Positions 1 through 10,701 of a DNA stretch of 64,000 nt are shown one piece after another; position 1 is the stretch's first letter, and every line of letters begins with the position of its first letter. The translations under genes and the position numbers were made by a program. The notes beneath the pieces were generated by a model, which was not told the origin of the DNA, made no database searches, and saw only the letters and a program-made list of their open reading frames with translations. The DNA comes from Adiantum capillus-veneris. Taxonomy: Eukaryota; Streptophyta; Polypodiopsida; Polypodiales; Pteridaceae. The stretch is taken from contig CM043965.1 of the NCBI GenBank assembly GCA_014529385.2, positions 15,558,912-15,622,911 of the forward strand, given 5' to 3'.

Positions 1-41
1 CTTTCAGCTGCAATAAATAATAACATCTCAATTCCATAACA
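1..41 (-). repeat. End of the 3' LTR of element C (partial)
   Basis: This is the last 41 bases, in plus orientation, of the left LTR of element C. They match 22567-22607. The adjacent tract at 42-50 is the candidate polypurine tract on the minus strand. The rest of this LTR lies outside the window. Confidence 0.5.
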
Positions 42-460
42 TACCTCTCCGTTGGAAAGCAACTGTCCTCAGTTGCAAAGATAAAAAAATCTGTAAACGA
101 TATTTGTTAAGAGCACTGATTAGAAATCTGTGGAAAAAACTAACATATAGTAAAAATAATGAAACTAAAGAACAAGAATAACTAGTCCCATACCACTAGA
201 ATAACCAGTATGTGTCATACCCTGATGAATCATGATATCATTGGTCACACTCATCATAATCAATTCTCATCAATCTCAATCCAATTCCATAAATACTGTC
301 GCAACAACCCACAAAAATTCAAGTCCAAATATCTGCCAACATATATTCGTTTCAAATCCAAAATCCAAATATCCAAATCCAAAATCATTATGTACCCAGG
401 TAACAAAACCATACCAGTTACAGTGGTGGCCAGCCACTGCAGCATGATTTTGTGATCGGT

Positions 461-684
461 GTTGCCTCAACCGGCGAATCTACACCAATAAGACGTGCTG
501 CCTAGATCGGCGAATCTGCAGTAATGCTGCCTATATCGGCAGATCTGCATTTACCATTGTGAATTTGCAATTTGTCAGTGTGCTGCCTAAATCGACGGAT
601 CTGCACAGATAACTTGTGTTTCCTAAATTGGCAAATCTACACCAAGGTGAGCATTTACACACTGCCTAAATTGGCGGATCTGTG
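461..684. repeat. Degenerate minisatellite, six copies of a TGCCTAAATCGGCGAATCTGCA-like unit
   Basis: A motif of about 25 bases (core TGCCTA, then TCGGC, then ATCTGCA) recurs at about 461, 496, 525, 581, 617 and 659. Spacing is uneven, about 29 to 56 bases from start to start. Copies differ at several positions. It lies in the non-coding interior of element C. No function is visible. Confidence 0.6.
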
Positions 685-1892
685 TGCATGTGACCAATGG
701 ACTAGACAAGACATAAAAGACAAAACATTTACTACCTATGTGACACCACATTAGAGTATAGTTGAGTAGCAGAGTACTTACAAAATTTTGTTCACTGACT
801 CAAAGCACCACAGCTCATATGGGTAGCTGCATAGCTTAATGTCAAATCCTCTCAATAGAAATTACATGCAGTGCAAGCACAAGCCAGAACTTTAGGGATT
901 CTTAATTTCATATGCCATAAGAAAATGCAAAGAAGTAAAAGATCTTTTTGCTTTCAAATTGTCCAATGGTATATCCCTATTACAAACTGCGTGACTTTGT
1001 GTCCTTAAATATATGCACAACCAAAATAAACTTCCAAGCAAGTAGAGAAAGTGAGTATTATTGTAGGAGTATGATAAGGGGTGTCAGTGCAGTATAGGCA
1101 TACAAGATATGTTGCATAATTGATGAGATCTTAAGAAATATGATAGCCATAGATATATATAGGAATGGATACATTAAGGAGAAATAAAATACCGTGGAAA
1201 ACAACGATAAATTACGTACCTGGAGGGGGTTTGAGGAAGTACTAGTATCCAAATCGTCAAATGCTAAACAATTTCTCGAAACAAAGGTCAACAGCAAAAT
1301 TCATCATTTGAGTAATGTTATGCAAGTTAGAACAAACCAAAGTACAAATGCCATAAAGTTCAAGTTGTACAGATGGGTGTCAGATATCGGTGAGGTGGAT
1401 TGTATATATGAGTAAGTTTTCAACCATTGATTGTTGTCACAAGAAAATTAGAAGCTAGTAAAATTTCACCAATGTTATTGAAACTAGCTAAAACAGCAAA
1501 ACATCAGCTAGATTCCATGTTTTCCTTAAGTAAATCGGCAAAGTTTTAACAAGTACTGGTGTGAATACCTGAAAATCTTTGAATTTTGACCTAAAAACAA
1601 AAGAGCTTTAGGTGTGCCCTTATTGTCTGCAGTCCCTAAATTTGTTTTTGGCAAGCCCTAACTTGATCAACAAACGTTGCTATGAGTACTCTAATCCAAA
1701 GAGAAAAATATCGTAGGAACTATTTTCGATCGTCATCTTTGAATGGATACAACAAACACTAAAATACCAAGAGACATAGCAGCGCTTATGGACACCTTAA
1801 ATATAGACACACAAATCTCACACTGGGTAGCCAGGAACATTAACTTCAAGCTATGAAAGACCATACAATATGTATGTGTGTGTGTATGTTTA
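685..1892. other. Interior of element C with no recognisable gene
   Basis: AT-rich sequence on both strands with only short open frames and no retroelement domain, tRNA or repeat that I can identify. It lies between the minisatellite at 461-684 and the tandem repeats from about 1893. Confidence 0.4.
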
Positions 1893-2665
1893 TTTCAAAA
1901 GGTTAAAGAGATCAAACTGAGACAATCCTTGAGGATCTAATCCAATGCTTGAGTACAAAATAAAATTAAGTAAAGCAAAAGACTGAAAGTCTAAAATTGT
2001 CGGAGTAAACCATCATCATCATTGCCTCACTGTCCGACATTGTCAGAGAAAGTATGGCACTGCCCGCAGAAGAACGTCATCAATGTTTGCCGCTGTAAGT
2101 TTGGGAGGGGAAAGAGCAAGAGCGAAATGAAATGAAATGTTATCACTCGTCTTCAAAAAGCCTACGAGACCAAATTGATACAATTCTTAATGATCTAATC
2201 CAATGCCTAGGTAGTTAAAAGAAAATGAAATAAGGTGAAAAAGTAAAACAAAAAGTCTAACAATGTTAGACTAAAATCATCGTCGTCGTCGTCGTCGTCA
2301 ACTCCCGTGGTTGTTGAAGAGCTTCCCTAATGTCCGCCGTTGTACGAAGTCTGAGTGGGAGGGAAAGAGAGATAGCAAAATGAAATAAGATGTTACATTA
2401 TTCATTTTCAAATGGCCATGGGATCAACTGATACAATCCTTGTGGATTTAATACAATGTCTGGATACAAAATAAAATGAAGTAAAGTGGAGGATTAATTG
2501 AAATCCCTAAAACTAAAAGCTTATTATCATTGATTGAAATCATCATCAGCTTCACCAATGCCCGAGAATGCTCGGCAGCGGCCGTCGTCAAAGAAAGTAT
2601 TGCAGATATCGCTGAAGAGCTTCATCAATATTCACCTCTGTAGATAGTCGCGCGACAGAGAGAGA
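1893..2665. repeat. Three degenerate tandem repeats of about 257 bp
   Basis: The phrase TTCAAAA, then GATCAA, then GATACAATCCTTG..GATCTAATCCAATG starts at about 1895, 2152 and 2409, a constant step of about 257 bases. Each unit then carries an A-rich stretch, a CATCATC or CGTCGTC triplet run, a GAAGAGCTTCATCAAT-like segment and a GGGAGGG purine patch. The copies are clearly diverged from each other. Part of the interior of element C. Confidence 0.65.
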
Positions 2666-3122
2666 AAGGCTGGTTGGAATATTACTCCCAGTTGCACCTT
2701 CCAAACAACCACATGCCCTTGTTGGCTTTTTCTTGCCCTGCATCAGCTACAAACAGTGTCGCCAACACATGCTTTTTACCAGCTAATAGTATTAGCCCTT
2801 GTCACCTACAGTTACGAGTAGGTGGCTGTTGCATATTGTGCTAGTGTGTCTTGTGTGTGTGGGTGTCTGCATGGTGGTCGAGAAGCCTCTGTAAGTAGTC
2901 TTGCTGGGAAGGGGGGAGAGGGAGAGAGAGAGTGGGTGGGGGGGGGGGGGGGGTCCGTCACACAGCACGCGACAGAGGGAGGACGAAGAGGTTCTGGGTT
3001 GTGTGTGGTCGTTTTTTGGCAAAACCAGTGCATCCAGGGGAGAACAAATTACCATGCAGTGAGAGCTTAAAGAGGTTGGTGCCACTAGTGGCTTTACAGC
3101 TCCAATCGTGCATGGCAGGCTG

Positions 3123-3126
<4 letters not shown>

Positions 3127-3207
<81 letters not shown>
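3127..3207. repeat. (GA)n microsatellite
   Basis: 81 bases of uninterrupted GA. A second GA tract lies at 3363-3391. Both are close to the point where element B entered element C. Long open frames here (poly Arg-Glu or poly Ser-Leu) are products of the repeat and not genes. Confidence 0.95.
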
Positions 3208-3210
<3 letters not shown>

Positions 3211-3362
3211 CGACTCACGACATTTGTGGCCATTCAAATTGTACTATTCCTATTGGGCCCTCGTTAAAATCCTCTACATGCAAAGGACTAGTGGGTGCTG
3301 CATGGGTTGGCAGGCGCTGCAGTGCGAGTGAGAGTGGGAGAGAGTTTTTTGAACGGCCACTG

Positions 3363-3363
3363 A

Positions 3364-3391
<28 letters not shown>
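3363..3391. repeat. (GA)n microsatellite, short
   Basis: About 29 bases of GA repeat, 44 bp before the GCCGT target duplication of element B. Confidence 0.9.
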
Positions 3392-3396
<5 letters not shown>

Positions 3397-3439
3397 TTCT
3401 CCACCTGACGTAGTTGAGTGCGCATGCGACCACAGCCGT

Positions 3440-3501
3440 TGTCATAATAATCAATATCTAATTCTGCTAAATGATTTTCTCATATTAAACTGATCATTTA
3501 A
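3440..3501 (+). repeat. Element B 5' LTR, first fragment
   Basis: The first 62 bases of the B LTR, matching 19559-19620 with one mismatch. The last five bases, TTTAA, are the target duplication made by element A. The LTR resumes at 12331 with the second TTTAA. Confidence 0.93.
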
Positions 3502-3774
3502 TGTCATAAAATCTAATATCTAACCAACCCAAATGATTTTCTCATATTAAATTGATCACTTAATGTGGGAGAATAAATGGGAACAAGTGTTAAGATATAG
3601 ATATGTGCTTATAGATCTATCTCAACACGGGGCCAATAGTAAAGGGGCCCAAATGGGAGATGGTCTATCAAGAGCAAGGCTAACCAATGGAGCATAAGAC
3701 CTTAGGGTTAGCTTCATTGAAGACCTCCAATAATGTGTGTAAAAGTCCTTTGACCTTAGGTAAGCTAGGGCTGA

Positions 3775-3980
3775 GCTTGAGGTGGGAACCCGGCCCAAGC
3801 TCGAGGTGCTTGACCTGCTTGAGGTGCTTGTCGTCCTTGAGGTGTTTGTCCTGCTTGAGGTGCTTGATTAAGGTGCTTGAGGTGCTTGACTTACTCCATG
3901 CTTGAGGTGCTTGACTTGCTACATGATTAAGGTGCTTGAGGTGCCTTGAGATGCTTGCCTGAGATGCTTGTGGGAACACC
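3775..3980 (+). repeat. CTTGAGGTG minisatellite inside the A LTR
   Basis: CTTGAGGTG(C/T)TTG recurs more than ten times in about 200 bases, with spacers such as ACCTG, TCGT, ATTAAG and ACTTACTCCATG. The same array is present in the 3' LTR at 10975-11180 with two substitutions. It forms long open frames on both strands that are not genes. Confidence 0.8.
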
Positions 3981-4192
3981 CCCTAGTCCAAGTGCTTTGT
4001 CATGCTTGATGACTAAGGTGCTTGAGCTCCTAAAGTCAAAAGCATCCCTACAAGAGGGGGGGCGAGCCCTTTTCCTAGGGATTAGAGAGAGAACACACAC
4101 TCACACTCACAAGGGAAGCCCCAGCTTGAAGAGGCAGCAAGGACACATGTCAGGTCCCTACCCATGTTACCTTCATGTGTTGCTTGAAGCCT

Positions 4193-4363
4193 ATTGGCTA
4201 GGCTTCAAAGGGGTCCAATGATAAATTACTTGAATTATCTAATTTTTTTTGCATTTATCAAGTCCTCTCTCTCAAAGGGGAAAGGGGGACACTTGTCCCA
4301 AGGCTACCCATGTTGCTTGTAATGGCTCCTGCTTGTGATTGGCTAGGCCTGGAGGGGTCCAAT
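4193..4363 (+). promoter_or_regulatory. Two ATTGG..CCAAT inverted pairs in the A LTR
   Basis: ATTGG at 4193-4197 with CCAAT at 4215-4219, and ATTGG at 4338-4342 with CCAAT at 4359-4363, each followed by GA. The pairs repeat in the 3' LTR. CCAAT is the core bound by NF-Y factors, so an enhancer role is an inference. The arms are too short to be a strong hairpin on their own. Confidence 0.4.
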
Positions 4364-5131
4364 GAGCTTCAAGCATGAGCTACAAGGGGGGGTCGACCCA
4401 AGCAAGCTAGGGGGGTGCTTAGGGGGTATACTCACCCACACACACTCACAAACACTCTCATTGTGTACTATGCAAAGTGCAAGAGCTCCCTCTCCTTCTC
4501 CAAGCAAGTAGAGGTTGAGAGCCTACACCAACACTCTTGGCTATGGAGTGCACATCCAACCAAGAGCCATGCTTCATTGCTTAAGCTTGCCATCTCCTTC
4601 TTCTTCATTACTATGCTATTATGTATGCTAGCAACAAGAGTATGATAAGTGAGGAACTAATTCTTTCTCCTACGAAATGTTTCTTCTTCCTCTTCCCTAC
4701 CCTCATTCCCTGCTAGCTCTCTCCACCTTCGAAGGTGTTTGAGGTCTTGGGACTGAGGCTTGGGATAGTTAAAGCTTTCTTCAAGTTTATGTTATGTTTG
4801 TGATGCATGAAGCCTTCCATCTTCATGGCATCACCTAGGTCACAAGGAACACAAAGACTGTATTGTAACAAGTCTCTCTTTATGGGAGAAATCATTATAC
4901 AAATGCCTATTGGAGGGGGGACCGGCTCCACATAAATTCGGTCCTCAACTGTTGTCATGTTCTCTAAATTCTCTCTCTTGCAAAAGTATTGTCTATGCCA
5001 AGTTAACTAATTGCTATGATTATGTTGCTATCTTCAATTATGTCAACCCGCTATGCTCACAAAATCATTTCTTGAAAATACTCTCATTAAATTCCGCTAC
5101 TCTCAAATTGAATAGGCAAATTACATTACAT

Positions 5132-5144
5132 TGGTATCAGAGCA
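5132..5144 (+). other. Primer binding site of element A (tRNA-iMet type)
   Basis: TGGTATCAGAGCA one base after the 5' LTR, the usual minus-strand primer site of plant LTR retrotransposons that use initiator tRNA-Met. About 400 bases of untranslated leader follow before the Gag start. Confidence 0.93.
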
Positions 5145-5544
5145 TTTGGTTTCTCTTTTCTTGCTTAAGAAGAGAGGTCCTTAAGTAGCCTATAAATGGT
5201 TGATGTTGTTAATTATAATAGAGTAAGTGGAACTGGGATCTAATATCGGTTTTGTTAAGCCCACTATGTGGGGGATGGTGCACACCTTGGGAGCTTTGGA
5301 CTTAATAATGGAGTCTTTTTAGACTTGCCTACGGCTTTACCATTATTGAGCCATAAGAAGTCCGAAAGGAGCTAGCCCTTGGCAATTCCGCTATGTTAGA
5401 CCTACTCCTCTACTCTCTATAATTAACCACTTTGAGCCGTGGGTGTAGATACTTAAGAGCCGATTTTCAAAGGCTAAGAGGAGTGGCAACTAAGGTTTTG
5501 TATTGCGAAAGCATACACTAAGTATAAACATAAATTTTGTTAAC

Positions 5545-5883
5545 ATGGTTGACAATAATCAAGAGAGTAGAATGAACATTGATAGCTTTGATTTTGCACA
5601 TGAAGGTGCTAATGATGATGCTCCCATGTTTGTGAATTATCTCGTCACTAGGTTGCAACAAGCTATGGGCAACCCTGTTTTGCAAGCCGAAGTTACTCAA
5701 CAACTTCGTGCTTATGGAATTTCCCTTCCTCTCCCAGAGGAGAGAGAGCTTAGGAGGCCTCTTGAAGAGACCCCCAAAAGAAGACTCTCTCCCATTCGAG
5801 AGGAGGAATCCAAAGAGAAAGAAAGCAATGAAAGTCTAAGTTCTTCTGAAGAGGTGGCTCCACGAAGACGGTGGTCTAGATGA
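5545..5883 (+). CDS. Gag N-terminal segment of element A, ended by TGA
   Basis: 112 codons. I chose ATG 5545 because its protein start (MVDN..ESRMNIDSFDFAHE) matches the start of the B protein at 14266; an earlier in-frame start at 5503 has no counterpart. The segment is acidic and helical at first, with a conserved block around ..VNYLV(T/S)RLQQAMGN.., then becomes rich in Glu, Arg and Ser. It ends at TGA 5881-5883 within an Arg-rich stretch. The same frame is open directly after that codon to 10341, so either the stop is a recent mutation or it is read through. I see no pseudoknot and did not fold the region. Confidence 0.75.
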   Translation: MVDNNQESRMNIDSFDFAHEGANDDAPMFVNYLVTRLQQAMGNPVLQAEVTQQLRAYGISLPLPEERELRRPLEETPKRRLSPIREEESKEKESNESLSSSEEVAPRRRWSR

Positions 5884-6732
5884 TCGCCTACTCCTCCCAA
5901 GAGGAAAAGAGCAACCTATAGTCCTTCTCCTCATCACTCTGAAAGGCAAGAGAGGAAACAAAGGAAGAAAAGGGCTAGGAAGAGGTCACCCTCTTCTCCT
6001 TCTTCTTCACCTTCCTCCTCTTCCGATGAAAGTTATGGCTATTCTCCTAGAGAATACAAGAGGGGAGGACATCGCAAATCATTTCCTGCATGGCGAAGGT
6101 CACAAAAGCTAAAGAAGTTCAAGGAGGGAGGAAAGAGTATCTCTTTTCTCACCTATGATGGCACCTTTGGTGCTACCGACAAAGTGTTGGCCTTCATCCA
6201 GCAATTTGATGCGGCCTTTGGGGACGAGGGCTTCACAGAGTCCTCCAAGCTACGCCATGTAGCTATGCACTTCCAAAAATCAGCTCGTCAATGGTGGGCT
6301 AGCCTTCGTGGCAATGGAGAAGCCCCAAAGACATGGAAAACTCTACGAGTTTCCATCATGAAGCAATTTCTTCCAAGTGATACTAAAGATAAAGTTCTTA
6401 CCGAATGGCGCGGCTTGAAGCTTCTCTCTCATGAGTCTATCAACAAGTATGTAGACAAGTTTTGGGATTTACATCTCAAAGCTACTGTCTTTCAAAAGAT
6501 AGACTTTGTCGAGCAAAGACAGCAATTCTGTGCGGGATTACCAGAAGAGATGGCCGAATACATCAACTCTCAACGGCCCGGTACTATTACCGAAGTAATC
6601 CACCACACCATGGTTGCTTCACGCATCAATTTCCATCAAGGGGCTAGACGTAATGTCAAGCCCATGGAAAACAAAGATAAAAATGATGCAAAGGGGAAAT
6701 CCAATGCTCAAAATAATTCCCAAGGCACTTCC

Positions 6733-6765
<33 letters not shown>

Positions 6766-9700
6766 CGGTCCAAGGAGAAGGGAGTTTACAAAGGTAAAAA
6801 CAAACTCTCTCCTGAAGAGCTTGAAGCTTTTCTCAAGGACCATAAGTGTTTCAAGTGTGGGGAGCAAGGACATGGCTATCGTTCTTGCCCCAAGAAGAAT
6901 ACTCGCAATGAGACTCCTAGGGCTTCCACCATCGAAGCTCCAAAAGAGGATGCTCATTGCAAAGGATCATCACTCTCCTATGCTTGGGGAAAGGTAAGAG
7001 AGCATGATGCCTTCATCTTGTTTGACCCTGGCTCTACTCTCAACTTCATATCAATAGAGTTGGCCACCAAGTTGGGCATTCAAGCTTTTGAGATGGGAGA
7101 TATAGTAACATCCGATGCAGCTTTCAAGGGACAAAAAGCCTCCGTTAGTCCCTTGATTGGGAAGTTGAGGCTTCATGTCCAAAGCTATGTCGACAAAGAA
7201 GACTTCTTCATCTCTCCTCTCCAACATCAAGATGTTATCCTAGGGGCACCATGGTTTGATCGCATGGCTGCCAACATGAAGTTCCCTGAAAGGAGAATTT
7301 ACTTCACCTACAGGGGAAAGAACATGTATATAGATGCTAGTGAGTGTGGTCGCACTATTTCACTTGTAAATCCTCTTTCTTTTGATAAATCAATGAAGAG
7401 CTCAGTTTCTGCGTACATGATTTATGTCAAAGAGTCTCTAAAAGCTAATAATGTTTCATCAAATGAAAAGGATAGGAATCAAGAAGAGTTAGACTTGTCT
7501 ACTTTTCTAAAAGGATTCCAAGATGTGTTCATCGATGATATCCCTATGGACCTACCTCCAAAACGAGGGGATGATGACCATCGTATTGAGCTCCTTCCAG
7601 GAAGCTCACCGCCTAACAAACCTCCTTATCGAGTCTCACAAGCTCAACAAGAGGAGATTATGAGGCACGTACAGGAATTGATAGACAAAGGGATGGTGAG
7701 GCCTAGTTCCTCTCCCTTTTGTTCTCCAATCCTTTTAGTGCAAAAGAAAGATGGTACATACCGTATGTGTGTGGACTATCGAGCACTAAACCATATCACT
7801 ATCAAAAACAGATTTCCCGTGCCTCGGGTAGAAGATCTGTTTGATAAGCTACAAGGCTCTACCTACTTCAGTAGGATTGACCTTAAGAGTGGCTATCATC
7901 AAATAAGGATAGTGGATGAAGATATCCTAAAGACCGCGTTTCGCACAACATTTGGTCTTTATGAATATCTAGTCATGCCTTTTGGCTTGACTAATGCACC
8001 AGCTACTTTCAATCGTCTCATGGAGAAAATTTTTAGACCATATCGTAAATTCACTGGAGTGTTCTTTGATGATATCATCATCTACTCCAAGTCCTTGGAG
8101 GAACATAAGCAACATCTCCAAGTGATTTTTCAAGCCTTGAGGGAGAACAAACTTTTTCTCAACCAAAAGAATAGTGAATTCTTCCTTCAAGAGATTCTAT
8201 ATCTAGGTCATATTATCTCTCATGATGGTATTCGTATGGATCCATCAAAGTTAGAGGTAATAAAATCATGGCCTAACCCAAGGAATCTACATGAGCTAAG
8301 AAGCTTTATTGGTATGTGTGCATACTATAGACGCTTCATAGCAAAATTCTCTCAAGTAGCAGGACCACTACACGACTTAACAAAGAAGAACGTTAAGTTT
8401 GTATGGACTGCTAAGGAGCAAAATGCTTTTGAAAAACTCAAAGAGAAGCTTACTTTCCAACCAGTCCTCGTGCTTCCGGATCTCTCAAAACCATTTGAGG
8501 TCCAATGTGATGCTTGTGGTGATTGCCTTGGAGTGGTTTTGCTTCAAGAAGGGCATGCCATAGCATATGAGAGCCGAAGGCTCAATAGTGATGAACGAGT
8601 CTTGGGCATTTATGAGAAAGAGCTTTTAGCTGTTCTACATGCCCTAGACACATGGAAGCACTACCTATTGGGGACTCCATTTATCCTACGAACTGACCAC
8701 CAAAGTCTCAAGTATTTCATGACGCAAACCAAACTTTCCGACAAACAAATGAGGTGGGCAAATTTTCTTTCGCAATTTAATTTTCATATTGATCACATAG
8801 CTAGTAAGCACAATCAAGTTGCCGATGCACTTTCTCGACGACCAAAAGTTAATGCGGTGTCTATAGCTACTCACAATGATCTATCCTCTATGATAGATGA
8901 ATATGCTACTGACCCTGACTTTAGAGACATAATGTCAGCCCTTGCTTTGGGGAAGAAAGAGGAACCATTCACCTTGCAGGATGGTTATCTTCTCCACGGC
9001 AATAGGCTATGTGTTACCCATTCCCTTCGTGAGAAGATTATGTATGAATCCCATGCTCCTCCATATGCAGGGCATAGAGGTATTCAACCTACTCTCCGAG
9101 GAGTAGAGACGTATTTCTATTGGCCTACCATGAAAGTGGACATACAAGAGTATGTTTCAAAATGTGTAGTATGCCAAAAGACCAAGTATGATAGAGGGAA
9201 GCAACCTGGATTACTCCAACCATTGCCTATTCCAAATTCACCATGGGAGAGTATATCCATGGATTTCATCTTTGGATTACCCAAGTCTATCCATGGGAAT
9301 ACAGGAATATGGACAATAGTCGACAGGTTTAGCAAGCAAGCACATTTCATTCCTGTCAAAAAGACTATTAAGGCACATCAAATGGCAACTCTCTTCATAT
9401 CTCAGATTTTCAAGCACCATGGATTACCCACATCCATCGTGTCAGATAGAGATCCTAGAATAACCAGTAATTTCTGGAAAGGTCTCTTTGAAAATCTAGG
9501 AACAAGATTGAATTTCTCTTCGGCCTATCACCCACAAACGGATGGCCAAAGTGAGATAGCCAATATTACGATAATCGATCTACTCAAGACTTATGTTACC
9601 GAAGTAGATCAACGCTCACAATGGGAAAAGTATTTACCTCTAGTAGAGTATGCCTACAATAATACTGTACATACTTCTACGGGGAAAGCACCTTTCGAGA

Positions 9701-10341
9701 TCATAGAGGGAAGACCTAAAAGTCCCTTGCTACTCAAAGTACATGGGAAGATCTTCGCCGCCGATGAGTATAGCCGTGACCTACAAGAATCTTTTCAAAA
9801 GATTAGGGAGGCTATAGCCATCTCTCAACAAAGGCAAAAGGCTGCTGCTGATAAGCACAGAAGAGCCTTAATGTTCAAAGAACATGATTGGGTCTTACTC
9901 AAGTTTCCTAAGGCTCGATTAAGGCAAATGACGGGCAAAAATCCTACGGGCCATCAAAAGTATTATGCTAAACTAGCAAAAAGATACTATGGTCCTTTCC
10001 AAATCTTGAAGCCCATCAATGAGACAGCTTATCAACTCAAGTTGCCCAACCATTGGCTTATACACAATGCCTTTCATGTAAGCCTACTTAAGCCCTACAA
10101 AGGAGAGCCACCAACTGAACCAATTATTGAAGACCCTCCCGAAGTTGAAGACCAAGAAGAGGTGCTACAACCCGAAGCTGTCCTTCGGCATGAAGACAAG
10201 GTACTACGACATGGTAAGATAATCCGACGGTATCTTATTAAGTTCAAAAATTATCCTTTTGAAGATGCTAGATGGATGCAAGGAGTACAACTTAAGGATA
10301 GTATGAACCTTGTCAATGCTTACAATGCTACATTAGAGTAA
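5884..10341 (+). CDS. Gag-Pol polyprotein of element A (rest of the frame)
   Basis: An open frame of 1485 codons in the same frame as 5545-5883. An Arg/Ser-rich region (to about 6060) is followed by a retrotransposon Gag domain (about 6184-6650), a poly-Asn tract from an (AAC)n run, and a CCHC knuckle (CFKCGEQGHGYRSC, from 6847). Next come an aspartic protease with FDPGST at 7021, and a reverse transcriptase with YRMCVDYRALN near 7760 and the catalytic FFDD at about 8062-8073. RNase H begins at FEVQCDACGD (about 8494). Integrase has an HHCC zinc domain at 9073-9183 and a D,D,E core (SMDFIFG, SDRDPR, DGQSE). The last 50 residues resemble a chromodomain (RRYLIKFKNYP). All catalytic residues I can check are present. 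With the upstream TGA, expression would need readthrough or another start. Confidence 0.93.
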
Positions 10342-10687
10342 GAAAATGTACAAATTTCTTTTAAATGACTCATGTTTTTGTCTTATAAGACTAGTCCTCT
10401 TCTTAATTGTGCACAAATTTAACTAGTATGCATGCTTAGAATCATGTTTGTGATGACGACGTCTCTCAAACACCAAGTAGAATTTGTCACTCTACTTTGG
10501 AAGAATGAAATAGACTAAAGAGAAGACATGCTTGCGGCAGCTATGTCTCCCAAGCACCAAATGGATTAGTCATCCATCTTGGAAAGATGTCGTAGGGTAA
10601 AAAAGGGATCCTCTACCCGCTAAGTACGATTGACTAATGACTAAGGCTTTATCTCTTTTACCTCATAGTCGAGGACGACTATGATTT

Positions 10688-10701
10688 CAAGAGAGAGGTA
10701 A
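10688..10701 (+). other. Polypurine tract of element A
   Basis: CAAGAGAGAGGTA directly before the 3' LTR, the plus-strand primer. The identical tract precedes the B 3' LTR at 19545-19557. About 340 untranslated bases lie between the pol stop and this site. Confidence 0.85.

Larger units (their letters stand above)
3502..5130 (+). repeat. Element A 5' LTR
   Basis: 1629 bp, begins TGTCATAAA and ends ATTACA, identical in length to 10702-12330. It contains the CTTGAGGTG minisatellite (3775-3980), two ATTGG..CCAAT pairs (4193-4363) and the near-palindrome GGACACATGTC at 4142. I could not place a convincing TATA box. Confidence 0.95.

Noticed and set aside
59-76. Perfect hairpin GCAACTG-TCCT-CAGTTGC
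   Set aside because: Seven base pairs, no T-run and no neighbouring gene. Expected by chance in a window of this size.
2792-3413. Long open frames on both strands with poly Ser-Leu or poly Arg-Glu
   Set aside because: They are translations of (GA)n tracts with no domain on either side.
3680-3979. A 99-residue minus-strand frame with HLKHLK repeats, and a plus-strand partner
   Set aside because: Produced by the CTTGAGGTG minisatellite of the A LTR. Repeated in the other LTR for the same reason.
4081-4120. CRISPR-like or phage-like direct repeats
   Set aside because: Repeats here are LTR minisatellites of unequal spacing in a plant nuclear context. There are no spacers of constant length.
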